Shown piece by piece: positions 33,401 to 42,700 of a stretch of DNA of 64,000 nucleotides (position 1 is its first letter; each line of letters begins with the position of its first letter). The notes below the pieces were generated by a model that saw nothing but the letters and a program-made list of their open reading frames with translations, was not told the DNA's origin and made no database searches. The stretch is from Paguma larvata (Eukaryota; Chordata; Mammalia; Carnivora; Viverridae), in the NCBI GenBank assembly GCA_030068075.1, contig JAINVK010001249.1, positions 154,001-218,000 on the forward strand. Direction: 5' to 3'. The translations under genes and the position numbers were made by a program.

Positions 33401-34577
33401 TGCGCCCAGCACCCCCAGATCCCGCCGCGCTCCGGCCCCCGGCAGGTGCTGCTCTTCGTCCAGCAGCCGTGCATGTCCGGGAGTCGCGCGGAAGGGGAAC
33501 ACCGGCCTCTGCGGGCCCGAGGGGTCGGGAGGGCCGCGCACGTCACCGGGCTCGGCGGGGCGCCTTCCGTGCCGTGGCGATGGCCCGCCAGGCGGCAGAC
33601 GGTGGCGGCCGCTGGGTTCCGGGCAGACAGGGACGGCGCCGCCGCAAACCCTTCCCACGCCGGTGTCGCGTGCGCGCCCTTCTCTGGGCTCAGCGCGGAA
33701 GCCGAGGTCACGCGGGGACGGCCGTGGCCCTTCGCCACACGCGGCGCAGCTGGGCCCAGAGCCGCTCCTCCGCCTGCGTCCCCGGTCCCGGCCGACGCGG
33801 GCCTGCCTGGGGCGCCGACCGCTCCTCCGCCTCAGGCGGGCCACCAGGCAGGTCCCCTCGGCCTCGCGGAGGCCACGCCTGTGCCCAGCGTCCACTCCAG
33901 GTCGTTCGCGCTGTCACCGAGGCCTGACGGGTCTCTGTAGGGTGGCGCTGCGAGTCCCGTCCTCGAGACGCCACGTCTCCTATTCCATAGACGCGCGCTT
34001 TCTGCGAACGGGGGTCTCTGACCCTTGTGCCAACACCGGAGTCCGACACCCGGCGGACCGAGGCGCCGAGGCGGTTTTCACCTCGCCTGCTGTGCGCCGC
34101 TGGCGCCGATCCCGCGGTTTCCCTCGCGTCGGATGTACCGGCTGGCTGCGTGCGCGCGCGCGCTCGTGGGGTCCGTGGGACTCCCTGCACCGACACGCAG
34201 GGTTTGCGAGCAGGACGCTTCCATCCCTCCGCCTGCCCAGGGCTGCCCACGTCGCACAGGCCCCGCCCCGCCCCCAGTGCCGCTACGGCATCCCAACCGC
34301 GAGTCACGGTTTCTGTCCAGACCCAGTGCCCTGGGCGTCTGCGGCCTGTGGCTCCAGGCATCTTCCCAGGGGCCCCCGCGAGCTCAGGGGGGCGCCGGCC
34401 CCGCGCTCACCAGCCCCTCCCTGCAGGTACGAGGCTGAGCTCAGCCCCGTGGAGCAGAAGCTGAGCGCCCTGAGGTCTCCGCTGGCCCAGCGGCCCTTCT
34501 TCGAGGTGCCCTCCGCCCTGGGCACCGTCGACCTGTACGAGTGCGCGTGCGGCGACGACGACCTCCAGCCCTCTTGA
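9251..34577 (+). CDS. PPP2R3B: PPP2R3B, PP2A regulatory subunit B'' beta (13 coding exons, 509 aa)
   Basis: This is a regulatory B'' subunit of protein phosphatase 2A. It binds the A/C core enzyme, directs it to substrates such as Cdc6, and is calcium responsive. Joining exons 9251-9376, 18794-18979, 23474-23577, 23810-23912, 25390-25464, 26568-26654, 27858-28014, 29837-29885, 30546-30635, 30825-31000, 32368-32486, 32555-32661 and 34427-34577 gives 1,530 nt with consistent phases and no stop. Residues 1-42 are a PR72-type N-terminus. A degenerate EF-hand (D261, D263, D265, D269, D272) and a canonical one (D335, D337, D339, S343, E346) follow. Recognisable family blocks include [29 protein letters not shown] and [17 protein letters not shown]. 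The human protein is about 575 aa because of a different N-terminus; that exon was not found here. GC3 is extreme, as expected in PAR1. Confidence 0.97.
9735..9840. repeat. Three-copy tandem repeat
   Basis: About 39-base copies around CCCCGTGTCCGCCGT and GGCTTGGGG. Confidence 0.65.
10900..11665. repeat. Purine-rich (GGGGA/GGAGG) minisatellite block
   Basis: About 750 bases of almost uninterrupted G+A on the + strand, the sense strand of PPP2R3B. The later part is built on GGGGAGAGGAGGTGGGGGAG units. Strong G-quadruplex and triplex potential. Confidence 0.95.
13370..13605. repeat. Two short adjacent minisatellites
   Basis: GGGGTGGGCTTCC-type units (about 13,375-13,450), then CTCCGTGTCCTGGGGCT-type units (about 13,480-13,600). 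Confidence 0.75.
13752..13910 (-). repeat. Carnivore SINE, reverse orientation
   Basis: CAGAGCTCACGCGGGGCTCG, AACCCACGAACC, GATCGTGACCTGAGCC and CGGACGCTGAACCGGG are the reverse complement of the SINE body and head. Confidence 0.85.
13941..14107 (+). repeat. Diverged carnivore SINE with (CT)n
   Basis: GTGCCCGGGGTGGCTCATCC head, shortened body, an uninterrupted CT microsatellite at about 14,035-14,057, and an AAGATAAGTAAAC tail. Confidence 0.8.
14111..14339 (+). repeat. Carnivore SINE (SINEC, felid type)
   Basis: GGCACCTGGGTGGCTCAGTT head, GTGAGTTCGAGCCCCG box B, GTGCTGACAGCCCGGAGCC body and a TTAAATAAACATT tail followed by AAAAT repeats. Confidence 0.95.
14345..14552 (+). repeat. Carnivore SINE (SINEC, felid type)
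   Basis: ACACCTGGTTGGGTCAGTCG head, GTGCTGACGGCTCAGAGCC body. Fourth SINE in an 800-base cluster. Confidence 0.93.
16050..16458. repeat. 57-bp minisatellite, about seven copies
   Basis: Unit includes GCTAGTGTCGGTGAGGGCCC, GTGTGAGCTCGGGAGAC and GGAAGGTTCCGGGT. Copies are highly similar, implying recent amplification. Confidence 0.95.
16930..17115. repeat. G-rich tandem repeat
   Basis: Copies of GGTGGAGGGGGACGT with variable GGGGCGGGG spacers. Confidence 0.7.
17595..18005. repeat. Minisatellite with CCGTCCTGA core
   Basis: Roughly 36-45 base imperfect units around ACAGGGACCGTCCTGACGTG and TGACTGAGGACAC. Confidence 0.8.
18794..18979 (+). CDS. PPP2R3B: PPP2R3B coding exon 2
   Basis: 62 codons with phase 0 at both ends. 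The acceptor is GCCGCAG|GTC and the donor AAG|GTGGGT. It begins VQTQKEEP and includes [11 protein letters not shown] and [13 protein letters not shown], the conserved segment just before the B'' core. It joins exon 1 as ...FQQ|VQTQ, the same junction pattern as PPP2R3A PR72. Confidence 0.97.
20688..21148. repeat. 62-bp minisatellite, about seven copies
   Basis: Unit built on TTAGCCACACGGTGTGGTAG, ACGGCGTGCACAGGGTGCTG and GGGACTGGGTGATTCTGTCC. Contains the small palindrome CCACACGGTGTGG. Confidence 0.95.
22196..22424 (-). repeat. Carnivore SINE (SINEC, felid type), reverse orientation
   Basis: Begins GTTTATTTATTTTTGAGAGA, continues GGAGACACAGAATCCGAAGC, ends CTGAGCCACCCAGGCGCC. Full length. 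Confidence 0.96.
23474..23577 (+). CDS. PPP2R3B: PPP2R3B coding exon 3
   Basis: 104 nt, leaving two bases of a split lysine codon. It encodes [24 protein letters not shown] and VAMWRK, the start of the conserved B'' core. The acceptor is CCCCGCAG and the donor AA|GTGAGT. Confidence 0.97.
23810..23912 (+). CDS. PPP2R3B: PPP2R3B coding exon 4
   Basis: 103 nt encoding [29 protein letters not shown] and PFLQ. The acceptor is CCTTGCAG and the donor CTGCAG|GTGCGC, phase 0. The exon end and its donor (TTCCTGCAGGTG) are copied again 25 bases downstream; see findings. Confidence 0.97.
23935..24765. repeat. Compound minisatellite in PPP2R3B intron 4
   Basis: First half: GCGTCCACACCGCAGGCACC units with CTCCTGTGCTCCGCCCC spacers. 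Second half: GTCTACACCGCATGCAC units with CATGGGTCCACCCC spacers. The unit evolves gradually along the array. Confidence 0.93.
25390..25464 (+). CDS. PPP2R3B: PPP2R3B coding exon 5
   Basis: 75 nt, 25 codons, phase 0/0: [15 protein letters not shown] followed by [10 protein letters not shown], near-identical to the human block. The acceptor is CGCGCAG and the donor ACC|GTGAGT. Confidence 0.97.
25785..26230. repeat. Minisatellite (GGGGACAGGTGAGGACAGG)
   Basis: Imperfect 20-42 base units with GGACAGGTGA and GGAGGTCCCGGGG cores, in intron 5 of PPP2R3B. The units look like repeated GT donor motifs (AGGTGAGG). Confidence 0.9.
26568..26654 (+). CDS. PPP2R3B: PPP2R3B coding exon 6
   Basis: 87 nt, 29 codons, phase 0/0: [13 protein letters not shown] and [16 protein letters not shown]. 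The acceptor is CCCGCAG and the donor CTGCAG|GTGGGG. A tandem duplicate of the exon end and donor follows immediately in the intron. Confidence 0.97.
26740..27435. repeat. Pyrimidine-rich block (CCGCCCTCC then CCCTCCTCC)
   Basis: 26.74-26.94 kb is (CCGCCCTCCGTCCCATCCGT)n-like. 26.99-27.43 kb is almost pure C+T on the sense strand, built on CTCCTCCCTCCCCCTTCCCC. Intron 6 of PPP2R3B. Confidence 0.95.
27858..28014 (+). CDS. PPP2R3B: PPP2R3B coding exon 7 (first, degenerate EF-hand)
   Basis: 157 nt ending one base into an alanine codon. It holds [34 protein letters not shown] and the loop [12 protein letters not shown], an EF-hand-like loop with Asp instead of Glu in position 12. The acceptor is CTGGCAG and the donor G|GTGAGC. 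Confidence 0.97.
28190..28400. repeat. Imperfect GACACACGAGA-type repeat
   Basis: Loose copies of GGGACATGCAGGACACA and ACACGAGACGGGG in PPP2R3B intron 7. Confidence 0.5.
28670..29130 (-). repeat. MLT1-type LTR remnant, reverse orientation
   Basis: GACCAGAGTCTGAGATCCAG, TCTTCACGTGGCTTCTCC and TTGCAAGGACACTCGTTGG are reverse complements of MaLR LTR landmarks. Confidence 0.75.
29250..29530 (+). repeat. MLT1-type LTR remnant
   Basis: GTGTCCCTGTGAGAAGACGG, GGACACAGACACGCACAGAG and CGCCTGGATCTCAGACTCC in the MaLR order. Close to the reverse-oriented copy just upstream. Confidence 0.7.
29837..29885 (+). CDS. PPP2R3B: PPP2R3B coding exon 8
   Basis: A 49-nt exon, [15 protein letters not shown] plus two split codons. 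The acceptor is CTCCGCAG and the donor AG|GTACGT. Matching phases on both sides confirm it despite its small size. Confidence 0.95.
30546..30635 (+). CDS. PPP2R3B: PPP2R3B coding exon 9 (apparent GC donor)
   Basis: 90 nt: [29 protein letters not shown]. To join the conserved SIEYWF of exon 10 in register the exon must stop at 30635, where the intron starts GCAGGC, not GT. A weak GT at 30642 would add two codons (...TRQAIEYW) in frame. The GC donor is preferred because it restores the family sequence exactly. Confidence 0.9.
30825..31000 (+). CDS. PPP2R3B: PPP2R3B coding exon 10 (canonical EF-hand)
   Basis: 176 nt. It holds IEYWFRCM and the calcium loop [12 protein letters not shown] with all expected acidic positions, then [18 protein letters not shown] and CQMLDLVKP. 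The acceptor is CCCACAG and the donor G|GTGAGC. Confidence 0.97.
32368..32486 (+). CDS. PPP2R3B: PPP2R3B coding exon 11
   Basis: 119 nt: [40 protein letters not shown]. The acceptor is CCCGCAG and the donor AGG|GTGAGT, phase 0. The following intron is only 68 nt. Confidence 0.97.
32555..32661 (+). CDS. PPP2R3B: PPP2R3B coding exon 12
   Basis: 107 nt: [35 protein letters not shown]. The acceptor is CTCCAG and the donor GC|GTGAGT; the split codon makes alanine. Confidence 0.97.
34427..34577 (+). CDS. PPP2R3B: PPP2R3B terminal coding exon 13 and stop
   Basis: 151 nt: [43 protein letters not shown], then stop TGA at 34575-34577. The acceptor is CCCTGCAG. The C-terminus has the same length as the human protein. 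Confidence 0.97.
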
Positions 34578-35076
34578 CCCGCACCCGGGGACCGTCCGGC
34601 TGCAGGTCTAGCAGCTTTTGTGGAAACACCGAACCTCTGTTTGATCGTTGAGCTTTTGTAGGAAATGAAGTTATTTGTATGGGATGGTTTTTTTATTCAA
34701 CGCGGAAGCTGGTCACCGGTCACGGAGCTTGTGTCCCCGCCTGGCCGGGAGGAGCTGAGGCCTGTGCAGGAACCCCTGGCGGGCGGCCTCGATGGCCCTC
34801 CAGTTCGGGTGTGCAGAGACTTGCCTAGCACGGCTCCACCGAGGACCTGCCTCGGGCCACGAGCTGTGCGTGGACTTCTGGGCGCTGGGCGGCCCTGTGG
34901 TGTTCTCACGGAGTCGGTCGGGAACATTCCAGAAGCCCCGGGACCTTCCGTCTGCACCCGTGGGTCCGGGCACTGCCCAGGCCACGACCCTCCACACAGG
35001 GTGTGGGGGGGGGGGGTGCGTCCCCTCGAGCGTACTTGCGTTTTCATGTAAATGTACAAAATGTGTAAAGTTAACT

Positions 35077-35082
35077 TTTATT
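35077..35082 (-). promoter_or_regulatory. Candidate poly(A) signal for the convergent STAG-like gene
   Basis: AATAAA on the - strand, lying inside the PPP2R3B 3' UTR. I saw no other - strand AATAAA between here and the last recognisable STAG-like exon at 36675, so this is the nearest canonical signal. Another lies at 34692-34697. Confidence 0.45.
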
Positions 35083-35134
35083 TGCTGTGTATAGCGGTTT
35101 AAAATCGTTTTACGAGATCACGTTTGTATTTTCA

Positions 35135-35140
35135 AATAAA
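35135..35140 (+). promoter_or_regulatory. PPP2R3B: PPP2R3B poly(A) signal AATAAA
   Basis: Canonical hexamer 558 bases past the stop codon, in a locally AT-rich stretch, followed within 40 bases by GT-containing sequence. It is the first + strand AATAAA after the stop. Confidence 0.8.
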
Positions 35141-35160
35141 GAAGTTAAAGGTTTCATGGC

Positions 35161-36045
35161 CGGTCCTGACCAGCCCACAACACAGACACAGCACACGACG
35201 GTCACACGGGGTGTAGATACGAGGGCGTGAACTACTGGGGGCAGAGGGCGGGGTCACCGCGGGAGACTCTGCCTGGTGTGACGGCTCTGGGGCCGGGAAG
35301 CTCAGAGCATCGGGCAGGAAGCCATGTCCCCAAGGCCGGCAGGCGAGCTACTAGGCCCCCACAGTCAGGGGCCGTGCTGACCCATGGGGGGAGGGGACAA
35401 GACGTCCTGCCCAGGCCTGGGTCGACCACAGGGCGCACCCTCGGGCTAGTTCTCCGTGCAGGATGAGCAGGGGGCCCCTCCCCCTCCATAGCGGCCCAGA
35501 AGGATCCGTGGTTTGGCACCAACACGAGGTTTTGAAGGGCCGAGCACGCGACCGTGTGTTGGGGGGAGGCGGCCCCCGCCCCAAGTCAGCGCAGCCGCCC
35601 TGCCCTGACCGGACGCCCAACGACAGGACGCTGGGCTGTGTGAGGAGCAGCTGGCAGCCCACCCAGCCGGCCACACGCAGGACCGCAAGGACGGGGGAGC
35701 CAGCACCATGCTCCGCGGCGGAGAAAGAGGCTGGTTCTGGAACCTTCCAGCCAAGCACAGCGGTTGCCCGGAGAGAAAGCTACAAGCCGGTAGGCACCTG
35801 GGTGGGTGGGGGGGTGGGTACCCCAAGGGCCGAGTCGGCAGTCACGCAGCCCTTTTCCCTCGGGGGGGTTCAGATCCACAGGTCCGGACAGCGGGGGTCC
35901 CCGTCCTCGCCTGGAGACACGGCCCTAGAGAGCCCGGGTCGCTGTACTCGGAGGCGGCTGCTCCCCGGCCCCGGGGATGGGTGGCCACGGGGGACGGGAC
36001 ATGGCAACGGAGAGCAGCTCCTGATGGGACGGGGAGGGGTCCTCT
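35161..36045. other. Region between the two convergent genes
   Basis: No conserved exon seen; presumably 3' UTR of the STAG-like gene. GC-rich, no SINE and no tandem array, and no poly(A) hexamer for the - strand in this stretch. Confidence 0.5.
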
Positions 36046-36060
36046 TCAGTCAGATCCTCC
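36046..36060 (-). CDS. Candidate last coding bases of the STAG-like gene
   Basis: A good acceptor (TCTGTCCCCAG) precedes 36060. Joined in phase 0 after s23 it adds GGSD and a TGA. No family sequence confirms this, since STAG C-termini are variable. The 3' UTR would then run about 1 kb to the - strand AATAAA at 35077. Confidence 0.3.
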   Translation of the reverse strand, partial: GGSD

Positions 36061-36674
36061 CTGGGGACAGACACACGGCCCTCAGGACCCACACGGACAG
36101 ACGGAAAACCGCACACCGTGGTCTGGGCTCTGAACTGTGGGTGGGCGGCCGCACCGGGGCACAGCCAGGGCGCCAGGTCCTGCCAGGAGCCTCCGTGCTG
36201 CCCTGACGGCCGGCCCAGACCCTCGGACACCTGCCCGGCACCGCCCGTCCTGGGCGGACCAGAGATGCCGAGGACGCCCCCAAACCCGCGTGGGCCGAGG
36301 CCCAGGGAGTACGGGCTGCCGGCCTTGGACCCCAAGAACGCTTGGAGTGCACAGTGTGGCCAGAGCCCCTGGGACCGCTCAGGGGGCCTCGGTCCCCAAT
36401 TGGGCAGCCCCCAGGGGGCCATCCGCACGGCAGGCACCCGGCGAGCGGTCAGACCAAGGCCTGAATCTCGGGGAACACCGAGGGACGGGCTCACACCCCC
36501 GTGGGCACGGAGGCCACAGTGTCACCCGGAGACCCCCCTGGACAGGTGGTCCTGCCTCCAGGCGGGGCCGTGGGGGCCGAGGCTGGACGAGGCGCCCCTC
36601 CCCCATCCGGACACCGCCCAGAACCGAAGTCCGCGCCCCACGGGGCCACCTCCCAGAGGCCCTGCCGCACTGAC

Positions 36675-36785
36675 CTCCTGCGCGGAGACGCCCTCCACGT
36701 CCACGTCCTCACCGGAGGAGGTCTCCGAGTCCTCCGACGACAGGAAGTCGACATCAAAGACGTCGCTGCCGGAGGGAAGAGTCCC
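36675..36785 (-). CDS. STAG-like exon s23 (acidic C-terminal tail)
   Basis: 111 nt, phase 0/0: [37 protein letters not shown]. The acidic Ser/Asp/Glu tail is typical of STAG C-termini. The acceptor is TCTCTCCAAG and the donor GAG|GTCAGT. If the donor is not used, the frame stays open to a stop at 36522-36524 with non-acidic sequence. Confidence 0.75.
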
Positions 36786-39700
36786 CTTGGAGAGACCTGC
36801 GCGGCGCCCCCAGGGACTCTGCCCCCATTGAGAGGCGGGACAGGAGGCCTCGTGGGGGAGGGGGACTGTTAGCTGGGGGGGGGGGGGAGGGGGTGCAGGG
36901 GACCCAGTCAGGGGCAGCAGGGCGTGGTGGCCTGACGAGGACGCGGGATGGAGGCCTGCGAGGTTGGGGGGGGACAGGAGCCCTGGAGGCAGTCACTGTG
37001 CGCGGCCGGCGGGGAAACAGGACGCAGACTCCCGTGGGGCGCCCGGCCCCCAGAACGGGGCTCGGCGGCACCGCTAACGCTCTCGCGCCGCCCCCTCGAC
37101 GACGCTGTGGGGAGTTGGGGAGGGGGAGAAGCCCCTGGCCACCCGTCCCTGCCTCCACCCCCGCAGGACCCCGGCGGACCGTTGTCCCTGACGGCCACCC
37201 GTGTCTGCTCACCTCGGGGACTCGCGGCCCCTGGGGGGGTTTCTCGGCTCTTGGTCCCGCCCACTGGAGCTGGGCAGGGTGTCCGGGGTCCAGCTGGAGC
37301 AGGTCGCCGCGGGCAGCTCTGCGGGGCGGGGCGGGGCCGGTCAGCCGGGGGTCCCGGGCCGCCCCACCCCGCCCCTCCCCTCCCCCCCCACCTTGAGGCC
37401 GCTTGCTCTGTTTGCATATGGCATCAAACGGGTTGGCGGCGGGCTCCTCCTCCTCGCTCTGGGCCACTTCGTCCGTCTTCGTCAGGGACTTGCGGTAGGC
37501 GAGCAGCGGGTTCATGTCCCCGTCCCCGAAGCTGGGCACGGCGTCGGGAATGCAGTCCTGGAAGTATGCGAGCCTGCGGGCGGGCGAGAGGGGGCGTGGG
37601 AGGGGGCATGCGGTGTGGGGGGGACGTGGGGGAGAGGGGCGTGGGGGGGGAGAGGGGCGTGAGAGGGGGCATGCGGTGGGGGGGAGAGGGGTGTGGGAGG
37701 AGGGGGAGAGGGGTGTGGGGGAGAGGGGTGTGGGGGAGAGGGGTGTGGGGGGAGGGGGGAGGAGCAAAGACCCCACAGGGTCCCCGGGAACCCCCGGGTC
37801 GCCCTGTGCCCCCGACCCGGTTCAGCCCGGGGTCCTCGGATGGAGCCGGGACACGCGGCGCGAGCTGGACGGTCGCGGAGAACCGCCCCCGGGCCCCGCA
37901 CCCGGCCCCCGGGCCCCGCACCCGGCCCCGCCCCCGGGGCTCCCGCGCACTCACGCGGCCGCGCGCTCGGCCGGCGGGATCTTGCAGGAGAACTCGGCCA
38001 GCAGGAGCAGGAAGCTGAGGTTCGGGAAGCGCTGGCGGCCGCCGTCCTCTCCCGCCACCACCGGAGCCTCGGAGAAGGCGTAGGCCAGCCCGCGCCTGGG
38101 GGGGCGACCAGCGGGGGGGGCCGGGGCGGGAGGGCGTGTGGGGTCAGGTGGGGCCGCGAAGGGAACCCCGATCACCGCTCCGGGCGGGGCTCGCGGCGGG
38201 GTTCACACGGAGGGTGGGCGCCAGGCGGGGGCGGGTCGGAACGGAGGGCGCCGGGGGTCGCGAGGGGGCGGCGTCCCGGGACGCACCTGTGAATCAGGTG
38301 CGCGGCCTCCCGGGCGCGGTCGAAGCCCAGCGTGAGCGCGAAGCGCCGGGCCAGCAGGCGGATGGAGTAGAAGGGGCCGCAGATGAACTCGATGGGGTCG
38401 TAGCTAAGCCCGTACGTGTCCATGTGCTTCTGGAACAGCTGCACCACAGCGGGGGCCCCGTGGGCTCAGGGACCCGTTGATGGGCACGCGCCGGCGACCC
38501 AGGTGTCCGGGTCTGGGGGCCCTGAGCCTGAGCAGGGGGTGGGCGCCCCGTGTCCGGGGTCACCCTGCTTCCTGCAGTCTGGGGGTGGCGGGCCGCCGTG
38601 TCCTGGAGTGGGGGTGGGCACTACGTCTCCGGCGCTGGAGGAACCCCACGTCTAAAGTCCGGGTCCGTCTCTGCATGTTCTCGGTTTCACGAAGAACGGG
38701 GGCAGACCCAGGTGGAGCGGGCAGGGGTGGGGCCACCCGCCCTGCACAGACCCTGCAGTGGCCGCAGGACGGGCCTGTGCACCGCACACCTGTGCCCAAA
38801 GGTGAGCCGCGCTGGCAGACGGGCGGGGACCCGGGAGACCCGACTGGGCCCTCCCCGCGCCCCCAGCGTTTCAGGGAGGCCCCGTCTGGCCCTGGCGGTC
38901 AGCGCATGTGGTAGCGCCCGGCCCAGGGGACGGAGAAGCGTGTCCACGCGGGCATCGGGGTCCCTGCACGCGTCGGGCGATCGCCCCAGTCCAACAACAT
39001 CAGGTCTGCCCGGCCCCCGGGCCTTCCCCGGAGACGACTGGACGGAAGACCACGGAGGGAGGGAAATGAACCCAGCTCACCGACAAAGCACACGCAGGGG
39101 GGACACGTGCGTGTCAGACAGACACAGCTGTGTGGACAGGAGACCGCAGGGCAGTCCGGAGCACCACGTGGGCAGTACACCAGCTGCCACGGGATGGAAC
39201 AGACGCCCGGGCTCGCACACAGAGTCATGACGCAAGGACATGGACAAGACAGAGGGACGCCCAGCCTGCGGGTCGGGGACACCGCCCCATGCAGTCACCA
39301 TCCAGAGGCCCAGCCCCCGGTTCTCCGTGTGAGGACACACGTGCAGCCCCTCGGGGACAATCCGGCTCCACACTGGGGCACGGCCACTCCCTCAGCAGGA
39401 CGACGCGGTGACGTCCCCTCTGCCTAGAAAGCCGTGGGCACCCACATCCACCTGCCGTGTGTCCCCGCCACACCCTGGGACCGTGTCCTCTGTCTTCCTG
39501 TCCCCCAACCGCAGACGAACCCAACACACCGTTCCCAGGACCCCCGCGGTGGAGCCGACCGTGGAAACCGGCCGTGGGGGACTGAGTGTGTCCCCCAAAA
39601 CCAGACGTGCAAGCCTGACCCCCGAGGGGACCCTGGCAGGCGGTGGGGCCCGGAGGCGGTCAGGATGGCGGGGCCCCCACGGCGCATCAGTGTCCTCGGA

Positions 39701-42700
39701 GGCGTCAGACCGCTTCCCGCCCCCTGCCCCCTGCCACGTGGGGACACGGCAGAGTCCCCTGTGTGACCCTCTGGAGGCCCCCCAGAGCCTGACCCTGCGC
39801 CCCCTCCCGCGGGGCCCCCTGGCCTCAGACACGGCCTCCAGAGCCCGGAGGGGACGGTCTGACGTCTTGGCCGCCTGTCCGTCCGGGGGGGCGTGGGACG
39901 GCCTAGCCCCCGCGTGTGTTGTCCCCTCGAGCGCCAGCTCGCAAACCGGCCCCGGGATGCGGGGCTCCTGCGGAGCGGGCAGCGGTGCCCATGACCGGCG
40001 CCCCCGAGGACGCCCGCCTCCCCGGGCCTGGGCGACCGGCGGAGCGCCCCCCACCTCCCGGGGTGGACAGCTCACCTGCTGCAGGCACAGGAGCAGGGAG
40101 AGCGCGTTGCGAAGCCTGTCGTTCTGCCTCGTCCTCGTCATGGTCTCCTTGATGATGTCCCCGAAGTCCTGGTGATGCTGCAGGGGACACGGAGCGCGTT
40201 GGCGCGGGGACACCGTCGGCACAGACCCGGGACCGTGCCGCGTCCCGGATCCGCAAACTCCACAGACGGCCACGCAGCCACGCACCCCGAGGGCCTATGC
40301 AGATGTGGGTCCCACCGACCGCTCGGCACCAGCCAGGCCCCGCGTCAGAGCCGGCGGGCGGGGGCACGTGCACACGGCCCGGAGGGCAGTAGCCGTCAGG
40401 CCTCATGGTCCTGGAACCCCCCGCCCCCCCCCCCCCCGGCGCAGGGACGCTGCTTCTGTGGGGACGGCAGGGCCACGGAGCCAGGCGGCAAGGCCTCTCA
40501 GAGCCACAGTGACAGGCCCGTGCCGGGGCCGCACCAGCCGTGGAGACGCAGCCACCAGAGCCAGCCAGGCGTCAGACAACACGCGACTACCCGGCCCCGG
40601 CCCCAGGATGCACTGAGGCCCAGCGCACAACCGTGTGGGAGGGGAATCCCGGGACAGGGGGCCCCCAACCCACCACACGGGAGGAGGCGGAGAAAAACCG
40701 GAAACACCGTCCTTACGACCCATTCCAGAAAGCTCGGGAGGGTTGGAGATTAAAACAGAGAAACCCCGTCACAAAAATAAAACTCGGAATTAGAAAGTAA
40801 TCGAGGGAAAATATGTCCCCCAAGTAATGAAGGGCCAATGTCTCCAATGTGTTACCGGACACACGAGAGGTTCTTGAAATTATGACATGAGAAACGGCAG
40901 CGACTGACAGGTGTATATGTTCCCCCAGCCGTCATCCAGCCACCCAAGCCTGTATCCATCCATGCATTCACCGTCTGTCCGTCTATCCATCCATCCATCT
41001 GTCCATATATACGTCCACTCACCCACGCATCCATCCATCCATCCACCACCGTCCATCCGTCCATCCATCCTCCCTTGTATCCGTTCATCCATCCACTTAT
41101 TGTCCAACCCTGCATCCATTTTGGTACCCATCCATCCATCCATCCATCAATCCACCCACGTATCCATCCACTCGCCCACCCATCATCCATCCATCCACGT
41201 ATCCCTCCACCCACCGACCCGTCCATCAACACTTTTGGGCTCCTGTCACAATACCAGCTACTGACATCATCACCTGGGATAGTCAATGATCAAAACGGAA
41301 AACAACTTCCCGCGCTCGCGAGACTGACTGCACTCAATCTCAGCAGCGATGAAAGAACGAAATCAGGACGAGTTTTAAAAGACAAAACGTCATGTCCTAA
41401 GTGAAAGAGCCCAGTAGAAGTTAGGTTCGGGAAGAGACGTCGGGGCTGTAAGAATGCACAGGAGACACTAACAGGGACGCGGTCCACGGGGGCCCTCGAG
41501 TGGTCGTCCCCAGGAAGTGGTGAAGGAAGCAGGAGAACGGTGAGTCCGTAAAACTAGGCATGTCCCACTCGCGTTCTCCGTGTGTTTAAGATGTGTTACT
41601 GCGATCCTGTGTCTGGCGCGCGGGGGGGGGCGGGGGGCGCACGGGGATGGGGCGCGAGGAGGGGGAGCGCGGGGAGGCAGGGGCGCGGGGGAGGCGGGGG
41701 TAAGGCGGGGCGCGGGGAGGCAGGGGCGCCCGCACGGAGGCGGGGGGGGGGGGGGGGGGGGCGCGGGGAGGCGGGGCGTACGGGGGAGGGGCCGGGGGGC
41801 GCGCGGGGGTGGGGCGCGGGGAGGTGGGGCGCGCGGGGAGGCGGGGACGCGCGGGGGGGGCGGGGCGCGCGGGGGCGGGCAGCCGTACCTGCAGGTAGAA
41901 CTGGTAGATCTCGGCGGCTGCACGCATGTCTACCACGTTGTAGGCCACGAGCTTACAAAACACGGCCAGCAGGCTCCGCCTCTGGAACAGCTCGTGCGGC
42001 TCGTCCGCGTCCTGCTCCTCGCGAGGCTCGCCGGGACCTGGGCACACAGCACGCCGTCCGCCAAGTCTTCCGGGCCCCCGGGTCGGGGCGCGGCCGTGGG
42101 GCAGGCGGGGGGGGCGCGGCCAGGGCGTCCCACCCGGGGTGTGCTTCGGGGTCCGGGCGTCCCTCCGAGGGACACAGGGACACTGCCAGACGCCGAGGCC
42201 CCGACGGCAGCGACCCCGTGAGCGCCTCGGTCCCCGTGTCCCGACCGCCTGCTCAGCGCTCCCGACCCTTCCGTGGCCACGTGAACCCGGGAGACGGACC
42301 CGTGACACCGCGCACCCCCCAGGCCGCAGAGCCCCCCGCGAGGCCCCTGGCCCGCCCTCCCCCCGGGGCGCCCCCCGCCCCCGCCGCGGGCCCCTGGCGG
42401 CGGACCTGCGGATCCCTCCAGGAACACGTGCTCCCGGACGAAGGCGAGCAGCCGGCCCTGCAGGCCCTGGTCGGGCACGAAGAACAGCAGCCCCAGGCCC
42501 GCGTCCTCCTCGGGGCCCTGGTGGCTCAGAACGAGCAGCAGGTCGCACAGCAGGATGAAGGCCTGAGGGTGACGGGGCGGTCCCAGGGCGCTCGTGCCGC
42601 CGGCCCCCACGCCCCCACGGCTCCAGGGTGGGCGGCCCGGCTGAGTGGGGCCCACGGCGCCGGCAGGGGTGCGACAGCGGCCCCTGGGAACAGCCCCACC

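Larger units (their letters stand above)
34578..35160 (+). other. PPP2R3B: PPP2R3B 3' untranslated region
   Basis: This holds non-coding sequence from the stop to the expected cleavage site about 20 bases past the poly(A) signal. Its last 150 bases are AT-rich, unlike the GC-rich surroundings. It also contains two reverse-orientation AATAAA motifs (34692-34697 and 35077-35082) usable by the convergent gene. Confidence 0.8.
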
